Source of the DNA: ZC4RG42 sp003242425
GTDB lineage: Bacteria > Pseudomonadota > Gammaproteobacteria > Burkholderiales > SG8-39
DNA: 19,030 nt
Assembly (NCBI GenBank): GCA_937907425.1
Contig: CALCIE010000027.1
Coordinates: 1 to 19,030 of the forward strand
Direction: 5' to 3'
Position numbers and translations under genes: made by a program. The notes beneath the pieces are model-generated. The model saw nothing but the letters and a program-made list of their open reading frames with translations, ran no database searches and was not told the DNA's origin. This document shows, piece by piece, positions 1 through 5,736 of the stretch (positions within the stretch are counted from its first letter, which is position 1; each line of letters begins with the position of its first letter).

Positions 1-104
1 GACTTTATCAGGCATTCCGATGGTGGGGTATCGGAACAATTGCCAGACGGACGGAGTCTTCGATGGCGACTTTATCAGGCATTCCGATGGTGGGGTATCG
101 GAAC
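1..104 (+). CRISPR. CRISPR array, left segment (two repeats, one spacer, then junction with phage DNA)
   Basis: Two identical 37-nt repeats lie at 1-37 and 68-104 with a 30-nt spacer between them (38-67). The repeat begins GACTTTATCAGG and ends GTATCGGAAC. Its 3' half forms a hairpin: TTCCGAT at repeat positions 15-21 pairs with ATCGGAA at 30-36 around an 8-nt loop, leaving one C before the spacer. The first repeat starts at base 1, so the array very likely continues to the left. The intact repeats here and the decayed last repeat at 2747 suggest that the leader lies left of the window and transcription runs rightward. No cas genes are visible, so the type cannot be assigned. Spacers of 30 nt with 36-37-nt repeats are usual in type II and occur in type V. 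Confidence 0.93.
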
Positions 105-817
105 GCAAGCTCGATGGTGAGTCGATTCCGAACACCATCAATCACATCGCCGATGCGCGCCATCGCATCGGACGCTGCCTCCACTTTGGCTGCATCTACG
201 CGATTGAACGCTAGGCCGAGCGCATCAGCCTTCTTGGCGTATTCATCGAGTGCCTGGCTCCCCTGCATCATCAGCGGGACCAGTGCGCCGCCGTCCGTGT
301 CGAATAGCTTGAACGCGATCCGCAAGCGATCCGCATGCGAGGTCGTATTTGCCATCGCATCGGAAATACGCCGGAACGCCTCTGCCGGGCCGGCATCTTT
401 CAACTGCTGCGCGTTCAGCCCAAGGTCTTTCAACGCCTGAGCGGCAGGACCGGAACCTTGCGCAGCCTCGGCGATGCGCCGGGTCATCCGACGCATCGCC
501 ATGTTGAAGGTCTGATCGGTTACGCCTGCAGCATCGCGCGCGGCAAACTGCAGGCGCATCAGATCCTCGGTGGCGATGCCGATCTGATCGGAGAACTTGG
601 CCGTGGAGTCGATGGCCTTCATCTGGTTGACGACGAGCGCCGTCACCGCACCCGCGCCAAGAGCGGCGAGCGCCGCTCCGTACTTCACGGCGGAATTGAT
701 GCCTATGCGCATGCCCGCAGAGAAACGCTCAACGCCAGTCTGCGCGCGCTTCAACGCCTCCTGCAGTTGAGAGTCGTCGCCCAGGATGCGGACAACAATA
801 GAGCCCCCAGAGGCCAT
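105..817 (-). CDS. phage tail tape measure protein, N-terminal part (3' end cut by CRISPR repeat)
   Basis: The tape measure protein sets siphophage tail length and is ejected during DNA entry. About 237 residues of genuine coding sequence remain. The start is ATG at 815-817; the in-frame TTG just upstream is less likely. The N terminus (MASGGSIVVRILGDDSQLQ) is followed by a short hydrophobic stretch near residues 44-62, a QIGIATEDLMRLQFAARDAG-like segment near 76-96, and the helical, Ala-rich body typical of the family. The sequence ends at GVRNRLTIELA. After that the open frame runs into the CRISPR repeat and encodes repeat-derived residues, so the remaining reading frame to position 8 is not phage. 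It lies immediately after the GT chaperone stop, as in lambda-like tails. Confidence 0.85.
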
Positions 818-820
818 CAA

Positions 821-1060
821 TTACTCCAATAAACCGTACAGTTCTTCGACGTCACGATGCGTCAACCGGCCGGCGTAGTCCGTTTCAGGATCGCGTGGAC
901 GCTTCATTTCATACAGGCGCCACCACTCGGCGGGGGACATCTGCCAAAACTCAGACGGCGGAATGCCCCAACTGCCGACGGCAATGTCGTAGTAGATGCC
1001 CCAATCTACGTCGCCGACTGATTCTACTTTTGCTTCGTCGGCTTCGCTGGGGCGGCGACG
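821..1060 (-). CDS. tail assembly chaperone, T extension made by -1 frameshift (GT)
   Basis: This reading frame lies in the -1 frame relative to the upstream G gene and has no start codon with a good ribosome site of its own. After slipping at GGGAAAC the ribosome would read RRRPSEADEAKVES, then a tail chaperone core (IAVGSWGIPPSEFWQMSPAEW) resembling the C-terminal chaperone domain found in phage and gene-transfer-agent tail modules, and stop at TAA 821-823. The full fusion would be about 182 residues, 103 from G and 79 from here. In lambda the equivalent gpGT recruits the tape measure and tail tube subunits. The tape measure ATG follows the stop at once, which suggests translational coupling. 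The G/GT assignment rests on gene order, the slippery site and the motif. Confidence 0.8.
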   Translation of the reverse strand, partial: RRRPSEADEAKVESVGDVDWGIYYDIAVGSWGIPPSEFWQMSPAEWWRLYEMKRPRDPETDYAGRLTHRDVEELYGLLE

Positions 1061-1368
1061 TTTCCCGGGGGCGACGGGAAGGCAGCTACCACCACTGCGG
1101 CGCACATGCCGGAAATGACATCGGGGTTATCACCCGTCATCATTTCGAGATACAGCTCTTCATCCTTCACCTCCACGCCAGCCGAGCGAAGCAAATGCCC
1201 GACAACAGTTGCAATGTGAGAGGCGGGCACGTCGCCCTTGTACATGCGCTGAGCGAGGCGAGAAAGTGAAACGTCCTGCTCGATGCGGTTGATCAACTGC
1301 ATGGTGGGCTTGACGCGATACGTCTTGCCCTTCCACTCAATTTCCAGCTCCTGGAAAACTCCAGCCAT
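1024..1368 (-). CDS. phage tail assembly chaperone, G-like
   Basis: This 114-residue protein lies between the tail tube and tape measure genes, where lambda gpG lies. The N-terminal half is a small beta-rich region (ELEIEWKGKTYRVKPTMQLINRIE), followed by a helical region and a Pro/Ala/Lys-rich tail ending PAKPTKQK, which is the frameshift region. The ATG at 1366-1368 stands three bases after the tail tube stop, and the purine-rich GAGGAAGAG across that stop serves as ribosome site. G-like chaperones are made in excess over the frameshifted GT form and coat the tape measure during tail assembly; they are absent from the mature tail. The protein was identified by position and form rather than by a strong motif. 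Confidence 0.78.
   Translation of the reverse strand: MAGVFQELEIEWKGKTYRVKPTMQLINRIEQDVSLSRLAQRMYKGDVPASHIATVVGHLLRSAGVEVKDEELYLEMMTGDNPDVISGMCAAVVVAAFPSPPGNVAAPAKPTKQK
1060..1066 (-). promoter_or_regulatory. programmed -1 ribosomal frameshift site GGGAAAC
   Basis: On the minus strand the heptamer G GGA AAC stands in the zero frame of the G-like gene, a canonical X XXY YYZ slippery sequence; lambda uses the near-identical GGGAAAG. Slipping back one base opens exactly the frame that continues to the stop at 821-823, and the zero-frame stop TAG follows 34 nt after the heptamer. Downstream GC-rich sequence could supply a stimulatory structure, but I cannot fold it here. Confidence 0.88.
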
Positions 1369-1371
1369 GGA

Positions 1372-1782
1372 TTACTCTTCCTCGGGCGTGTAGGTCAGCG
1401 GGCCGGACGATTGAATCGTCGCGGAGAACGTGACCGCTTCGTTGTACGTCGCGCCGAGTTCAACCGTGCCGATGAAGAAATCGCCCGAGACCTTGCCCCA
1501 TCCGGGGAAGTTCATTTCATAGGCGCTGACGAGGCCTGAGCCGCCCGTCATCGCCAACCGAATGAGCGTGTCGTCTTTGGTTACGCCTTCTACGGACATA
1601 TCCATGGAACGCAGGGCCGGATCATCGCCCAACAGGGTGCGCCAGCCGCTATCGTCGTCAGACGTAATATCGATTGGCTCGTTGTTCATCGTGATGGTCT
1701 TCGTGCGCATGCCCGTAAGGGGCGTGCCACCACCGCCACCAATCGGGGTAAACGTGACCTTGCGACCTACCATTGCAGCCAT
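1372..1782 (-). CDS. phage major tail tube protein
   Basis: This 136-residue protein has the features of small siphophage tail tube proteins: an N-terminal strand region with a Gly-rich loop (PIGGGGGTPLTG), then TKTITMNNEPIDITSDDDSG, the characteristic WRTLLGDDPALRSMDMSVEG segment, and later strands ending in GPLTYTPEEE. These proteins stack as hexameric rings to build the tail tube. The start is ATG at 1780-1782, supported by GGAG seven bases upstream; the upstream open frame to 1836 crosses terminator hairpins and is not expected to be translated. An ATG at 1771-1773 is a weaker alternative. The next gene, the G-like chaperone, begins three bases after the stop. Confidence 0.88.
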   Translation of the reverse strand: MAAMVGRKVTFTPIGGGGGTPLTGMRTKTITMNNEPIDITSDDDSGWRTLLGDDPALRSMDMSVEGVTKDDTLIRLAMTGGSGLVSAYEMNFPGWGKVSGDFFIGTVELGATYNEAVTFSATIQSSGPLTYTPEEE

Positions 1783-1793
1783 TGCGGTTCTCC

Positions 1794-1817
1794 AATAAAA
1801 ACCGCCCGCAGGCGGTT
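1794..1817 (-). terminator. intrinsic terminator, second of a tandem pair
   Basis: Read on the minus strand, AACCGCC (1811-1817) pairs perfectly with GGCGGTT (1800-1806) around a 4-nt loop and is followed by TTTTATT. It ends just before the GGAG ribosome site of the tail tube gene, so passing transcripts need to read through it to express the tail. Confidence 0.75.
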
Positions 1818-1822
1818 GACAC

Positions 1823-1847
1823 AAAAAAGCCCGCACTAGGCGGGCTT
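1823..1847 (-). terminator. intrinsic terminator downstream of the phage lipoprotein gene
   Basis: Read on the minus strand, AAGCCCGC (1840-1847) pairs perfectly with GCGGGCTT (1827-1834) around a 5-nt loop, and the stem runs straight into six T residues. It lies 16 bases after the lipoprotein stop, the usual spacing for a rho-independent terminator. Confidence 0.85.
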
Positions 1848-1863
1848 GGTGGAACGTTGCCGG

Positions 1864-2274
1864 TTAAGACAACTCTTTCTTGCAGTACGGCGCGGCCTCT
1901 TTCAGACCGTCATCGCGCACAAACTTGTGGTCTGCGGGCATTGGCGCCGGGCGCTCCTTCATCGTAAGCACGAGCGTATCGCCCACCAAGTTCGCCAGGA
2001 GCGCACCTCCGTCGCTGGTATACAACACGCCACCGCGGTACTTCACGCGCCCGGTCGAGCTGTGTTTATGCCACGACCCGCAGCTAAGGCCAGTGCCATC
2101 CTGATTCAGCACGAAAGTCAAGAGATACGGACCAAGCGTTCCTGTCCACGCTCCCGCCATACCCTTCGGCACAGCTTCCGCCGAGACTTCCATATATCTG
2201 TTGTCCAGCATGGGCTCTAAACCGGTCGCACAGCCGGCAAGGAACAGCGCTGCGATTACAGTGATTGCTTTCAT
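1864..2274 (-). CDS. phage-encoded lipoprotein of unknown function
   Basis: This 136-residue protein starts with MKAITVIAALFLAGC, a lipoprotein signal peptide with the lipobox LAGC and modified Cys15; Ala16 fits outer-membrane sorting. The mature part contains PMLDNRYMEVSAEAVPKG, then GAWTGTLGPYLLTF, a likely small beta fold, with further Cys residues at SCGSW and near the end at YCKKEL. The ATG at 2272-2274 has GGAGGG upstream at good spacing. The gene stands between tail terminator and tail tube genes and is followed by two terminators, which makes it look like a separately expressed moron inserted in the tail operon. Some phage lipoproteins (T5 Llp, TP-J34 Ltp) block superinfection; that role here is inference. 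I do not recognise a named family. Confidence 0.8.
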   Translation of the reverse strand: MKAITVIAALFLAGCATGLEPMLDNRYMEVSAEAVPKGMAGAWTGTLGPYLLTFVLNQDGTGLSCGSWHKHSSTGRVKYRGGVLYTSDGGALLANLVGDTLVLTMKERPAPMPADHKFVRDDGLKEAAPYCKKELS

Positions 2275-2306
2275 CTTCGCCCTCCATCCTAAACAGAGGG
2301 GCAATC

Positions 2307-2412
2307 TTACCGCCTTTCCAGGATGATCCGAAACCGCATCACCCCATGCCGCGTATGGCCGTCAGGATCCAAAAAGGACTCACTCATCTCCCACTTGCAT
2401 TCAACGAGCGAC
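2307..2412 (-). CDS. phage tail terminator/completion-like protein, C-terminal end only (5' cut by CRISPR repeat)
   Basis: The frame open across 2310-2412 encodes about 34 residues ending MSESFLDPDGHTRHGVMRFR, IILERR and TAA at 2307-2309. The pattern of a DPDG..HGV turn followed by a last strand RFRxxxE resembles the C termini of siphophage tail terminator proteins, and that gene normally lies just before the tail tube. The 5' part is missing because the CRISPR repeat begins at 2413. It is too short for a secure family call, but coding continuity up to the junction supports truncation. A TAAGAT at 2304-2309 within its end could be a weak -10 box for the lipoprotein gene. Confidence 0.5.
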
Positions 2413-2772
2413 GACTTTATCAGGCATTCCGATGGTGGGGTATCGGAACACGCAATAAAGAACGGTGTCGTTCTGGCGGGACTTTATCAGGCATTCCGAT
2501 GGTGGGGTATCGGAACACGCAATAAAGAACGGTGTCGTTCTGGCGGGACTTTATCAGGCATTCCGATGGTGGGGTATCGGAACGAAGAACTCCGCGAGGA
2601 TCTGTTGGACCTCGACTTTATCAGGCATTCCGATGGTGGGGTATCGGAACCTTAACGCGATGAGCGAGGAATGCCGCAGGGACTTTATCAGGCATTCCGA
2701 TGGTGGGTATCGGAACGAAGTGGACCCGCAGCCGCGAAGCCGGTTGGACTTTATCAGGCATTCCGATGGTGG
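2413..2772 (+). CRISPR. CRISPR array, right (distal) segment with decayed last repeat
   Basis: Repeats lie at 2413-2449, 2480-2516, 2547-2583, 2614-2650, 2681-2716 and 2747-2772, all separated by 30-nt spacers (2450-2479, 2517-2546, 2584-2613, 2651-2680, 2717-2746). The first four are identical to those at 1-104. The fifth has lost one G from the GGGG run (36 nt). The sixth matches only its first 26 bases and then diverges. Decay of the 3' half of the last repeat marks the trailer end, so the leader is to the left and transcription is rightward. The first two spacers of this segment are identical. No cas genes, leader or anti-repeat for a tracrRNA were seen nearby. Confidence 0.95.
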
Positions 2773-3019
2773 AAGCGCGGCGACGGCGCTCCGCGTTGAC
2801 CTGTTGCGAGGCTCGCATGCGCTTCGATGGATCGAGGGCGCTTGTCACGTCCGCTAGCCTCTTCAAAAAAAATAAAAAATCATCAACTTAACTGCTCGCG
2901 CGAACCGTTGAATCTCTGCGGTATCAGTCTGAACTTGTCGCCTGCGCCTCAGATCACCGGCCATCCGTCTTGAGCCGTACACGCTTAGGCAATAAGCACA
3001 CCGTCGGACACCCCCTGGA

Positions 3020-3025
3020 TATAAT
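3020..3025 (+). promoter_or_regulatory. candidate -10 box upstream of the hairpin cluster and wecB
   Basis: A perfect TATAAT follows CCCCTGGA. The bases at -35 spacing (around 2997-3002) do not match TTGACA, so either an activator or an unusual -35 would be needed. Transcription would begin near 3031-3033, immediately at the hairpin cluster. Confidence 0.45.
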
Positions 3026-3031
3026 CCGCCC

Positions 3032-3104
3032 CGCAAAGCGGTACACGCTCTTTGGGAAGAGCGTAATCATCGCGCTCAGGAAGCGCGCACACATACGCGC
3101 TTTT
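3032..3104 (+). ncRNA. candidate small RNA or attenuating leader with competing hairpins
   Basis: Directly after the TATAAT box, CCGC/GCGG (3026-3041) can pair, then ACGCTCTT (3045-3052) pairs perfectly with AAGAGCGT (3057-3064) around TGGG. Next come three segments that exclude each other: CGCGCT (3071-3076), AGCGCG (3082-3087) and CGCGCT again (3096-3101). The middle one can pair with the first, or with the last to form a 7-bp stem followed by TTTT, like a weak terminator. This is either a 70-80-nt small RNA or a leader that controls wecB. It matches no RNA family I know. Confidence 0.35.
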
Positions 3105-3299
3105 AAAACCTCACCGTCGCTCGGGGAAGTGAGTGGCACTGACGTACCGGCGTCCAACGACTGGCGTCGCCGTCCTCCACGTCCGGCTGACACGGCTCCA
3201 TTTCTGGCGTGATGAGGTTGTGGCGTGTTATCGCTCGCGGGTGTTTGAGCGCCGCTGTGCCAGGCGGAGCATTTTCGGGTTGAAGGGGAGCGGACGCCG

Positions 3300-4448
3300 A
3301 TGATCAAAGTCCTCAGCGTTTTCGGCACGCGGCCGGAAGCGATCAAGATGGCGCCGCTCGTCCGAACGCTGCGTGCCCACCCGAACATCGTCGGTGAAGT
3401 CTGCGTCACGGGCCAGCATCGCGAGATGCTGGATCAGGTGCTGCAGGTCTTCGATATCGCGCCTGACTACGATTTGAACCTGATGAGGCCGGAACAGACG
3501 CTGCACGACATTACGTGCGCCGTGCTGACCGGACTTCGGGACGTTTTGCGGCAATCCAGGCCAGATGTCGTGCTCGTTCACGGCGATACCACCACCACTT
3601 TCACGGCGGCGCTGGCCGCGTTCTACGAGCGCATTCCCGTAGGGCACGTCGAGGCGGGATTGCGCACCCGCAATCTCTACGCCCCATGGCCCGAAGAGGC
3701 CAACAGAAAAATGACGGCGGCCTTGTCCGAGATCCACTTCGCGCCCACCGCCCAGGCGGCGGAAAACCTGCGCAGAGAAGGCATCGACGACAGCAAAATC
3801 TTCGTGACGGGCAACACCGTCATCGACGCGCTGCTGTGGATCAAGGCGAAGATCGACGATACCCCGGCCGCTGCCGCCGCGCTGCGTGCTAGGTATCCGT
3901 TTCTCGATCATGGGCGCCGTATGGTGCTCATCACCGGACACCGCCGCGAGAATTTCGGAACGGGATTCGCCAATATCTGCCGCGCGATCGCTGCGCTCGC
4001 GGCCCGCTTCGAAGATGTGGATTTCGTCTATCCGGTGCATCTCAACCCGAACGTCCGCAAGCCCGTCACCGAGGCGTTGGGCTCGATACCGAACGTCCAT
4101 CTGATGCCGCCCCAGGAATATCTGTTTTTCGTATCGCTGATGATGCGCGCGACGCTCGTCCTCACGGACTCGGGCGGCATTCAGGAAGAGGCGCCGGCGT
4201 TGGGCAAGCCGGTGCTGCTGATGCGCGAAATCACCGAGCGGCCCGAAGGGTCCGCCGCGGGATGTGTCCGTATCGTCGGTGCGGATGCGGAAAGTATAGT
4301 CAACGGCGTATCGGAGCTGCTGACGGATCGCTCGGCGTACGAAAAGATGGTCGTCGCCGAGAGCCCTTACGGCGACGGACGGGCAAGCGAACGCATCGTG
4401 GAAGCGTTGTTGCGGCGGTTCCACCCGCAGTTCGCCGCGGCGGCGTAA
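3300..4448 (+). CDS. wecB: UDP-N-acetylglucosamine 2-epimerase (non-hydrolysing)
   Basis: The enzyme interconverts UDP-GlcNAc and UDP-ManNAc in the cytoplasm, supplying ManNAc units for surface polysaccharide. At 382 residues it has normal length. It opens with the family signature VLSVFGTRPEAIKMAPL and keeps the catalytic set of the E. coli enzyme shifted by one: Asp96 in VHGDTTT, Glu118 in GHVEAGLRT, Glu132 in PWPEEANR and His214 in ITGHRRENFG. The C-terminal UDP-binding region DSGGIQEEAPALGKPVLLMR is intact. The start is ATG 3300 with AAGGGGAG upstream. The glycosyltransferase gene follows 30 bp later, so the two probably form an operon; no wecC-like dehydrogenase is in view, so the fate of UDP-ManNAc is not shown. 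The hairpin leader at 3032-3104 may control it. Confidence 0.96.
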   Translation: MIKVLSVFGTRPEAIKMAPLVRTLRAHPNIVGEVCVTGQHREMLDQVLQVFDIAPDYDLNLMRPEQTLHDITCAVLTGLRDVLRQSRPDVVLVHGDTTTTFTAALAAFYERIPVGHVEAGLRTRNLYAPWPEEANRKMTAALSEIHFAPTAQAAENLRREGIDDSKIFVTGNTVIDALLWIKAKIDDTPAAAAALRARYPFLDHGRRMVLITGHRRENFGTGFANICRAIAALAARFEDVDFVYPVHLNPNVRKPVTEALGSIPNVHLMPPQEYLFFVSLMMRATLVLTDSGGIQEEAPALGKPVLLMREITERPEGSAAGCVRIVGADAESIVNGVSELLTDRSAYEKMVVAESPYGDGRASERIVEALLRRFHPQFAAAA

Positions 4449-4478
4449 CTGCGGCGTTTCTCGTAGGTTGCAGTCATC

Positions 4479-5555
4479 ATGGCGCTGGCTTCCATCCTCG
4501 GACGCCTGTTCAGTCCAGGCGTTCATACGGCGCGGCCCGTCAGCCGGGCCGACGGTCCCCACAAGAATCTGCTCGTGGCGCTCATCGCGGACGATTTCAC
4601 GCGCACCTGCCTGGAGCATGAATGCCGCGTCATCAACGTGACGCCGCAGAACTACGAAACGGCTCTCGCGCATTACAAACCGGATCTGCTTTTCGTCGAA
4701 TCCGCCTGGTTCGGCTACCGGCGCGCGTGGCAAAGGCGCATCGCGAGCTATCCCGACCGCCCGGACCCCGGCAATGCCGATCTTGTTCGGGTGGTGGAGT
4801 TCGCGAAGGATCGGGGCGTTCCGGCGGTTTTCTGGAACAAGGAAGATCCGGTCCACTTCGAACGCTTCATAGACAGCGCGAGACTGTTCGACGTGATCTT
4901 CACGGTCGACGCGAACAGCGTCGATCGTTACAAGAGGGCAATCGGTCGCCCGGTCCGGGTTCATCCGTTGATGTTCGGCGTATCGCGGGCCGTGCACAAT
5001 TTCACCGGCATCGGTGCGAGGCGGCCGCGCGCCTGTTTCGTCGGCAGCTACAGCCGGCATATTCACGACACGCGCCGGGCGCGCCAGAAGATGCTCCTGG
5101 AAGCCGCCGCGACCACACTTCCGCTAGACATATACGACCGCAACTCGGATCGCCTCTCGGACAACTACCGCTATCCCTACCTGCCGAACACCGTGATCCA
5201 CAGCCGCGTGCGCCACGAGAAAACGGCCTCGCTCTACAAAAAGTATCTCGTAAGCCTCAACGTGAATACCGTCGACGATTCCGACACCATGTTCTCGCGC
5301 AGGCTGGTCGAGATCATTGCCTGCGGCGGGCTGGCCGTGACCACGCCGGCGCGTGCGGCCGAGAAGTGGTTCCGGGAGTACTGCTATATCGTGGATTCCG
5401 CCGACGAAGCGAAGGAACTCTTCGCGCGGCTGAAGCGCGACGGCTACAGCACGAAAGATCTCGAAATGATGCGGGAAGGCGCTTCTCTGGTCGCCAGACA
5501 GCATACCTACACGCAACGGCTCGACACGGTCCTGGAAGTGTTGAGAACCGTCTGA
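4479..5555 (+). CDS. CgeB-like glycosyltransferase
   Basis: This 358-residue protein resembles the CgeB family of GT-B glycosyltransferases. Marks are the segment VVEFAKDRGVPAVFWNKEDP with HFERFIDSARLFDVIFTVDA (residues 105-145), and a C-terminal group-1-type nucleotide-sugar domain with SLYKKYLVSLNVN, MFSRRLVEIIACGGLAV and a final helix (residues 251-350). GT-B enzymes of this kind transfer a sugar to a surface glycan or protein acceptor at the inner face of the membrane. No signal peptide or membrane segment is present. It lies 30 bp behind wecB with only a weak ribosome site, which suggests co-transcription and use of a sugar linked to ManNAc; donor and acceptor cannot be read from the sequence. 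Confidence 0.82.
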   Translation: MALASILGRLFSPGVHTARPVSRADGPHKNLLVALIADDFTRTCLEHECRVINVTPQNYETALAHYKPDLLFVESAWFGYRRAWQRRIASYPDRPDPGNADLVRVVEFAKDRGVPAVFWNKEDPVHFERFIDSARLFDVIFTVDANSVDRYKRAIGRPVRVHPLMFGVSRAVHNFTGIGARRPRACFVGSYSRHIHDTRRARQKMLLEAAATTLPLDIYDRNSDRLSDNYRYPYLPNTVIHSRVRHEKTASLYKKYLVSLNVNTVDDSDTMFSRRLVEIIACGGLAVTTPARAAEKWFREYCYIVDSADEAKELFARLKRDGYSTKDLEMMREGASLVARQHTYTQRLDTVLEVLRTV

Positions 5556-5559
5556 GCGG

Positions 5560-5593
5560 GCGTCCCGGGTTTGCGACCGGCACCCGGGAACGC
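5560..5593 (+). terminator. strong hairpin after the glycosyltransferase gene, possible terminator
   Basis: GCGTCCCGGGT (5560-5570) pairs with ACCCGGGAACGC (5582-5593) with a single bulged A, five bases after the glycosyltransferase stop. There is no T tract, so this may stabilise the 3' end of the message rather than end transcription by itself. Confidence 0.4.
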
Positions 5594-5736
5594 CGGCCGT
5601 CAATGGGCACGGGAACACCGCCGTTGCCATACCGCTGCAGCCCACGTTCGCACACGGAAGAAGGCCGTTTTCCGTGCGCACCACGGAAGCCGGGGTGCGC
5701 GGGCCGACCCTCGAACGCCGGCAACGATTTTCAGGT

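Larger units (their letters stand above)
105..2412 (-). mobile_element. siphophage tail-module fragment lying inside the CRISPR array
   Basis: This 2308-bp block reads leftward and carries, in phage order, the end of a tail terminator-like gene, a lipoprotein, a tail tube protein, the G and GT tail assembly chaperones and the start of a tape measure gene. It has no integrase, terminase or attachment site. Both ends cut an open reading frame, and both meet a CRISPR repeat edge exactly (104/105 and 2412/2413). It is therefore not a recognisable prophage or a transposed unit. The bases next to the repeats (105-134 and 2383-2412) have the length of one spacer, so each may be both a spacer and a protospacer. 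Assembly joining through shared spacers is the leading explanation; a real rearrangement is possible. Confidence 0.85.
2773..3299. other. intergenic region between the CRISPR trailer and wecB
   Basis: No coding region with a ribosome site is visible; the open frames here are short and have no recognisable content. The stretch holds an A-rich patch around 2862-2880, a TATAAT box at 3020-3025, the hairpin cluster at 3026-3104 described separately, and then about 195 bases leading to wecB. AACCTCA (3107-3113) and a TGAGGTT near 3212-3218 could close a larger structured leader, but this may be chance. Confidence 0.6.

Noticed and set aside
105..2412. Degraded prophage or transposon inserted into the array
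   Set aside because: There is no integrase, attachment repeat, target duplication or inverted repeat, and both borders fall exactly at CRISPR repeat edges.
2323..2857. Apparent proteins with repeated FIRHSDGGVSE or YQAFRWWGIGT units
   Set aside because: These are translations of the CRISPR repeats and spacers and are not genes. The same applies to the C-terminal part of the tape measure open frame between 8 and 104.
2773..3299. tracrRNA or cas gene remnant beside the array
   Set aside because: I found no stretch complementary to the repeat beyond the decayed last repeat, and no coding sequence resembling a cas gene.
3026..3299. 6S RNA or another known housekeeping RNA
   Set aside because: The hairpin order and sequence do not match 6S RNA or any family I can recall, so only an unnamed candidate is reported.
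3228..5066. 612-codon open frame antisense to wecB
   Set aside because: Composition is typical of a shadow frame (Arg-, His- and Asp-rich), there is no ribosome site, and wecB on the other strand has complete catalytic motifs.
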